A DNA stretch of 64,000 nt from Bacteroidales bacterium (GTDB lineage Bacteria; Bacteroidota; Bacteroidia; Bacteroidales; Muribaculaceae): NCBI GenBank assembly GCA_019416285.1, contig DXXM01000003.1, positions 1 to 64,000 on the forward strand, given 5' to 3'. The position numbers and the translations under genes are program-made. Shown here one piece after another: positions 62,888 through 64,000 of this stretch. Each line of letters opens with the position of its first letter. Within the stretch, counting starts at the first letter, position 1. The notes below the pieces were generated by a model. It made no database searches, had not been told where the DNA came from, and saw only the letters and a program-made list of their open reading frames with translations.

Positions 62888-63417
62888 AACTTGTATTTAT
62901 CCGCCATACTTCTGTCGCTGTGGCTCCGGGTGTCTGTTACGGACAGTCGGATGTGCCTCTCGCGCCGACTTTTGAAACCGAGGCCGCAGAGGTGATGCGC
63001 CGTCTTGCACCATATAAATTCGACCGCGTCTATTGCAGTCCGCTGTCGCGCTGTCGTCGGCTCGCAGCCTATTGTGGCTACGAATCCCCGCAGATTGATT
63101 CACGCCTCATGGAAATGAATTTCGGTGAGTGGGAGATGAAGCGCTACGACGAGATTACCGACCCGAGGCTCGAGTTGTGGTATGCCGATTTTGTCAACGT
63201 CCGGGCCACGGGTGGGGAGTCGTCGATGGAGCAGCGCGTACGCCTGACTGATTTTATAAATGAGCTGAAGAACACAGCCGCGGCGGATGAGACTGTGGCC
63301 GTCTTCACCCACGGGGGCATAGTGATTCATGCTCTCGCTACCCTTGTCGGCATGACCGATACGGAGGCCTTTGCCGCACAGCCCGGCTATGGAGCTATAG
63401 TTGAAATAGATATCTGA
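62884..63417 (+). CDS. cobC: Alpha-ribazole phosphatase, histidine phosphatase family
   Basis: The 177-residue protein has the phosphohistidine motif IRHT (R7-H8), YCSPLSRCRRLA, MEMNFGEWEM and FTHGGIV. Its place after cobS argues for CobC, which removes the phosphate from alpha-ribazole phosphate. ATG 62884 overlaps the cobS stop (ATGA) and gives the expected length; a longer upstream reading is not supported. Its 3' end overlaps the convergent cbiB gene by 23 bases. Confidence 0.9.
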   Translation: MKLVFIRHTSVAVAPGVCYGQSDVPLAPTFETEAAEVMRRLAPYKFDRVYCSPLSRCRRLAAYCGYESPQIDSRLMEMNFGEWEMKRYDEITDPRLELWYADFVNVRATGGESSMEQRVRLTDFINELKNTAAADETVAVFTHGGIVIHALATLVGMTDTEAFAAQPGYGAIVEIDI

Positions 63418-64000
63418 CACCGGCAGCGAGAGCCACGGCCATCACTTCGGCTATGCGGTTGACGCGTATCGCGGTTTCGGCGTCGGCGGTGGTCAGCCTG
63501 CGGTCGTTTGTGCCGATGAAAGGTTTGTCGACCTGTTCGCCGAAATAGTCGTGCGGCCCTCCGAAGCGGCAGTCAAGTATGCCTGCGAGTGCGGCTTCGG
63601 GATAGCCGCTGTTGGGGCTCGCGTGGCGGTGGCCGAAGCGTCCCACAAATTTTATAAGCCCCGGCCGTCCGGCTGCGATAACCATCAGCAGCGCTGTCAG
63701 ACGCGCCGGGATATAGTTGGCTACGTCGTCAATGCGTGCGGCCGTGCAGCCGAAATCCCTGTAGCGCAGATTCCGGTAGCCGACCATCGAGTCAAGAGTG
63801 TTTATCATTTTATATGCCACCATTCCCGGAACGCCTAAAATGGCATACCAAAACAGCGGAGCGACTACTCCGTCGCTCAGATTTTCGGCAAGAGTTTCGA
63901 GGGCAGCGGTGCGAATCTCATTTTCCGAGAGGTACATGGTGTCGCGCCCTACAATTCTCGCAACCTGCCTGCGCCCGTCGTCGAGTGACCTGTCAAGAGC
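63395..64000 (-). CDS. cbiB: Adenosylcobinamide-phosphate synthase, 5' end beyond the window
   Basis: The minus-strand reading frame is open to the window edge, so at least 201 residues of CbiB/CobD are seen and the N-terminal part is missing. Visible hallmarks are VARIVGRDT, ALETLAENLSDGVVAPLFWYAI, MVGYRNLRYRDFG and PNSGYPEAALAG, plus several hydrophobic helices. It attaches the aminopropanol arm to the corrin ring. It converges on cobC and overlaps its end by 23 bases. Confidence 0.9.
   Translation of the reverse strand, partial: ALDRSLDDGRRQVARIVGRDTMYLSENEIRTAALETLAENLSDGVVAPLFWYAILGVPGMVAYKMINTLDSMVGYRNLRYRDFGCTAARIDDVANYIPARLTALLMVIAAGRPGLIKFVGRFGHRHASPNSGYPEAALAGILDCRFGGPHDYFGEQVDKPFIGTNDRRLTTADAETAIRVNRIAEVMAVALAAGVRYLFQL

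Overview
The window looks like a chromosome segment of a gut Bacteroidales bacterium, most likely Muribaculaceae or a close relative; the genus cannot be fixed from sequence alone. Evidence: promoters of the Bacteroidota type (TTTG, about 19-20 bases, then TAnnTTTG) before many genes; a short primary sigma factor of the sigma-ABfr kind; many lipoproteins, one with the surface-export signal SDDDD after its cysteine; Bacteroidales-typical families (Wzi-like barrel, DUF4270, DUF4861, DUF4876, DUF6850, DUF4857, half-length glycogen synthase); and mostly absent Shine-Dalgarno sequences. No rRNA, prophage, transposase gene or CRISPR array was seen.

Layout. 1-5.5 kb: Wzi-like outer-membrane protein, a small lipoprotein, then a three-gene nonulosonate (legionaminic/sialic acid type) cluster of LegB dehydratase, ATP-grasp ligase and NeuB-type synthase. 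5.5-21.9 kb (plus strand): rpoN, a PAP2-like membrane protein, purE, ispG, ribD, a GNAT acetyltransferase, a PBP4-type peptidase, rsmI, a coiled-coil lipoprotein, pullulanase, purU, an RsuA/RluB-type pseudouridine synthase with a long Asn/Gln/Gly repeat tail, and asnS. 22.1-33.2 kb (minus strand): a small membrane protein, a seven-gene thiamine operon behind a TPP riboswitch, an APC amino-acid permease, a DUF4861 protein and the primary sigma factor. 33.4-38 kb: half-length glycogen synthase with a DUF4270 lipoprotein, tRNA-Thr(CGT), fabI (minus strand) and a TrmH-type methyltransferase. 38.1-46.1 kb (minus strand): L-rhamnose operon rhaM-B-A-T-D, der, mdh. 46.5-51.1 kb: MFS and MATE transporters and an FAD-dependent oxidoreductase. 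51.3-60.2 kb: a seven-gene envelope operon (TonB receptor, SDDDD surface lipoprotein DUF4876, DUF6850 barrel, ABC ATPase, membrane partner, DUF4857 protein, Cys/His lipoprotein) that I read as an uncharacterised uptake or envelope-transport system. 60.5-64 kb: late cobalamin genes cobU, cobT, cobS, cobC and the edge-truncated cbiB.

Most notable non-coding signals: (1) three near-identical 195-196 bp elements with perfect 19-bp terminal inverted repeats and apparent 2-bp target duplications, one abutting the purU stop codon and one abutting the start codon of the MFS gene: a candidate MITE family with no coding capacity. (2) Seven GTACAAT words spaced exactly 10 bp apart in the leader of the MATE gene. 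(3) A 25-bp REP-like palindrome present as an inverted pair inside the rhamnose operon. (4) A possible small RNA with its own promoter and terminator between der and mdh. Functions are assigned from recognised motifs and family memory; no database search was run.
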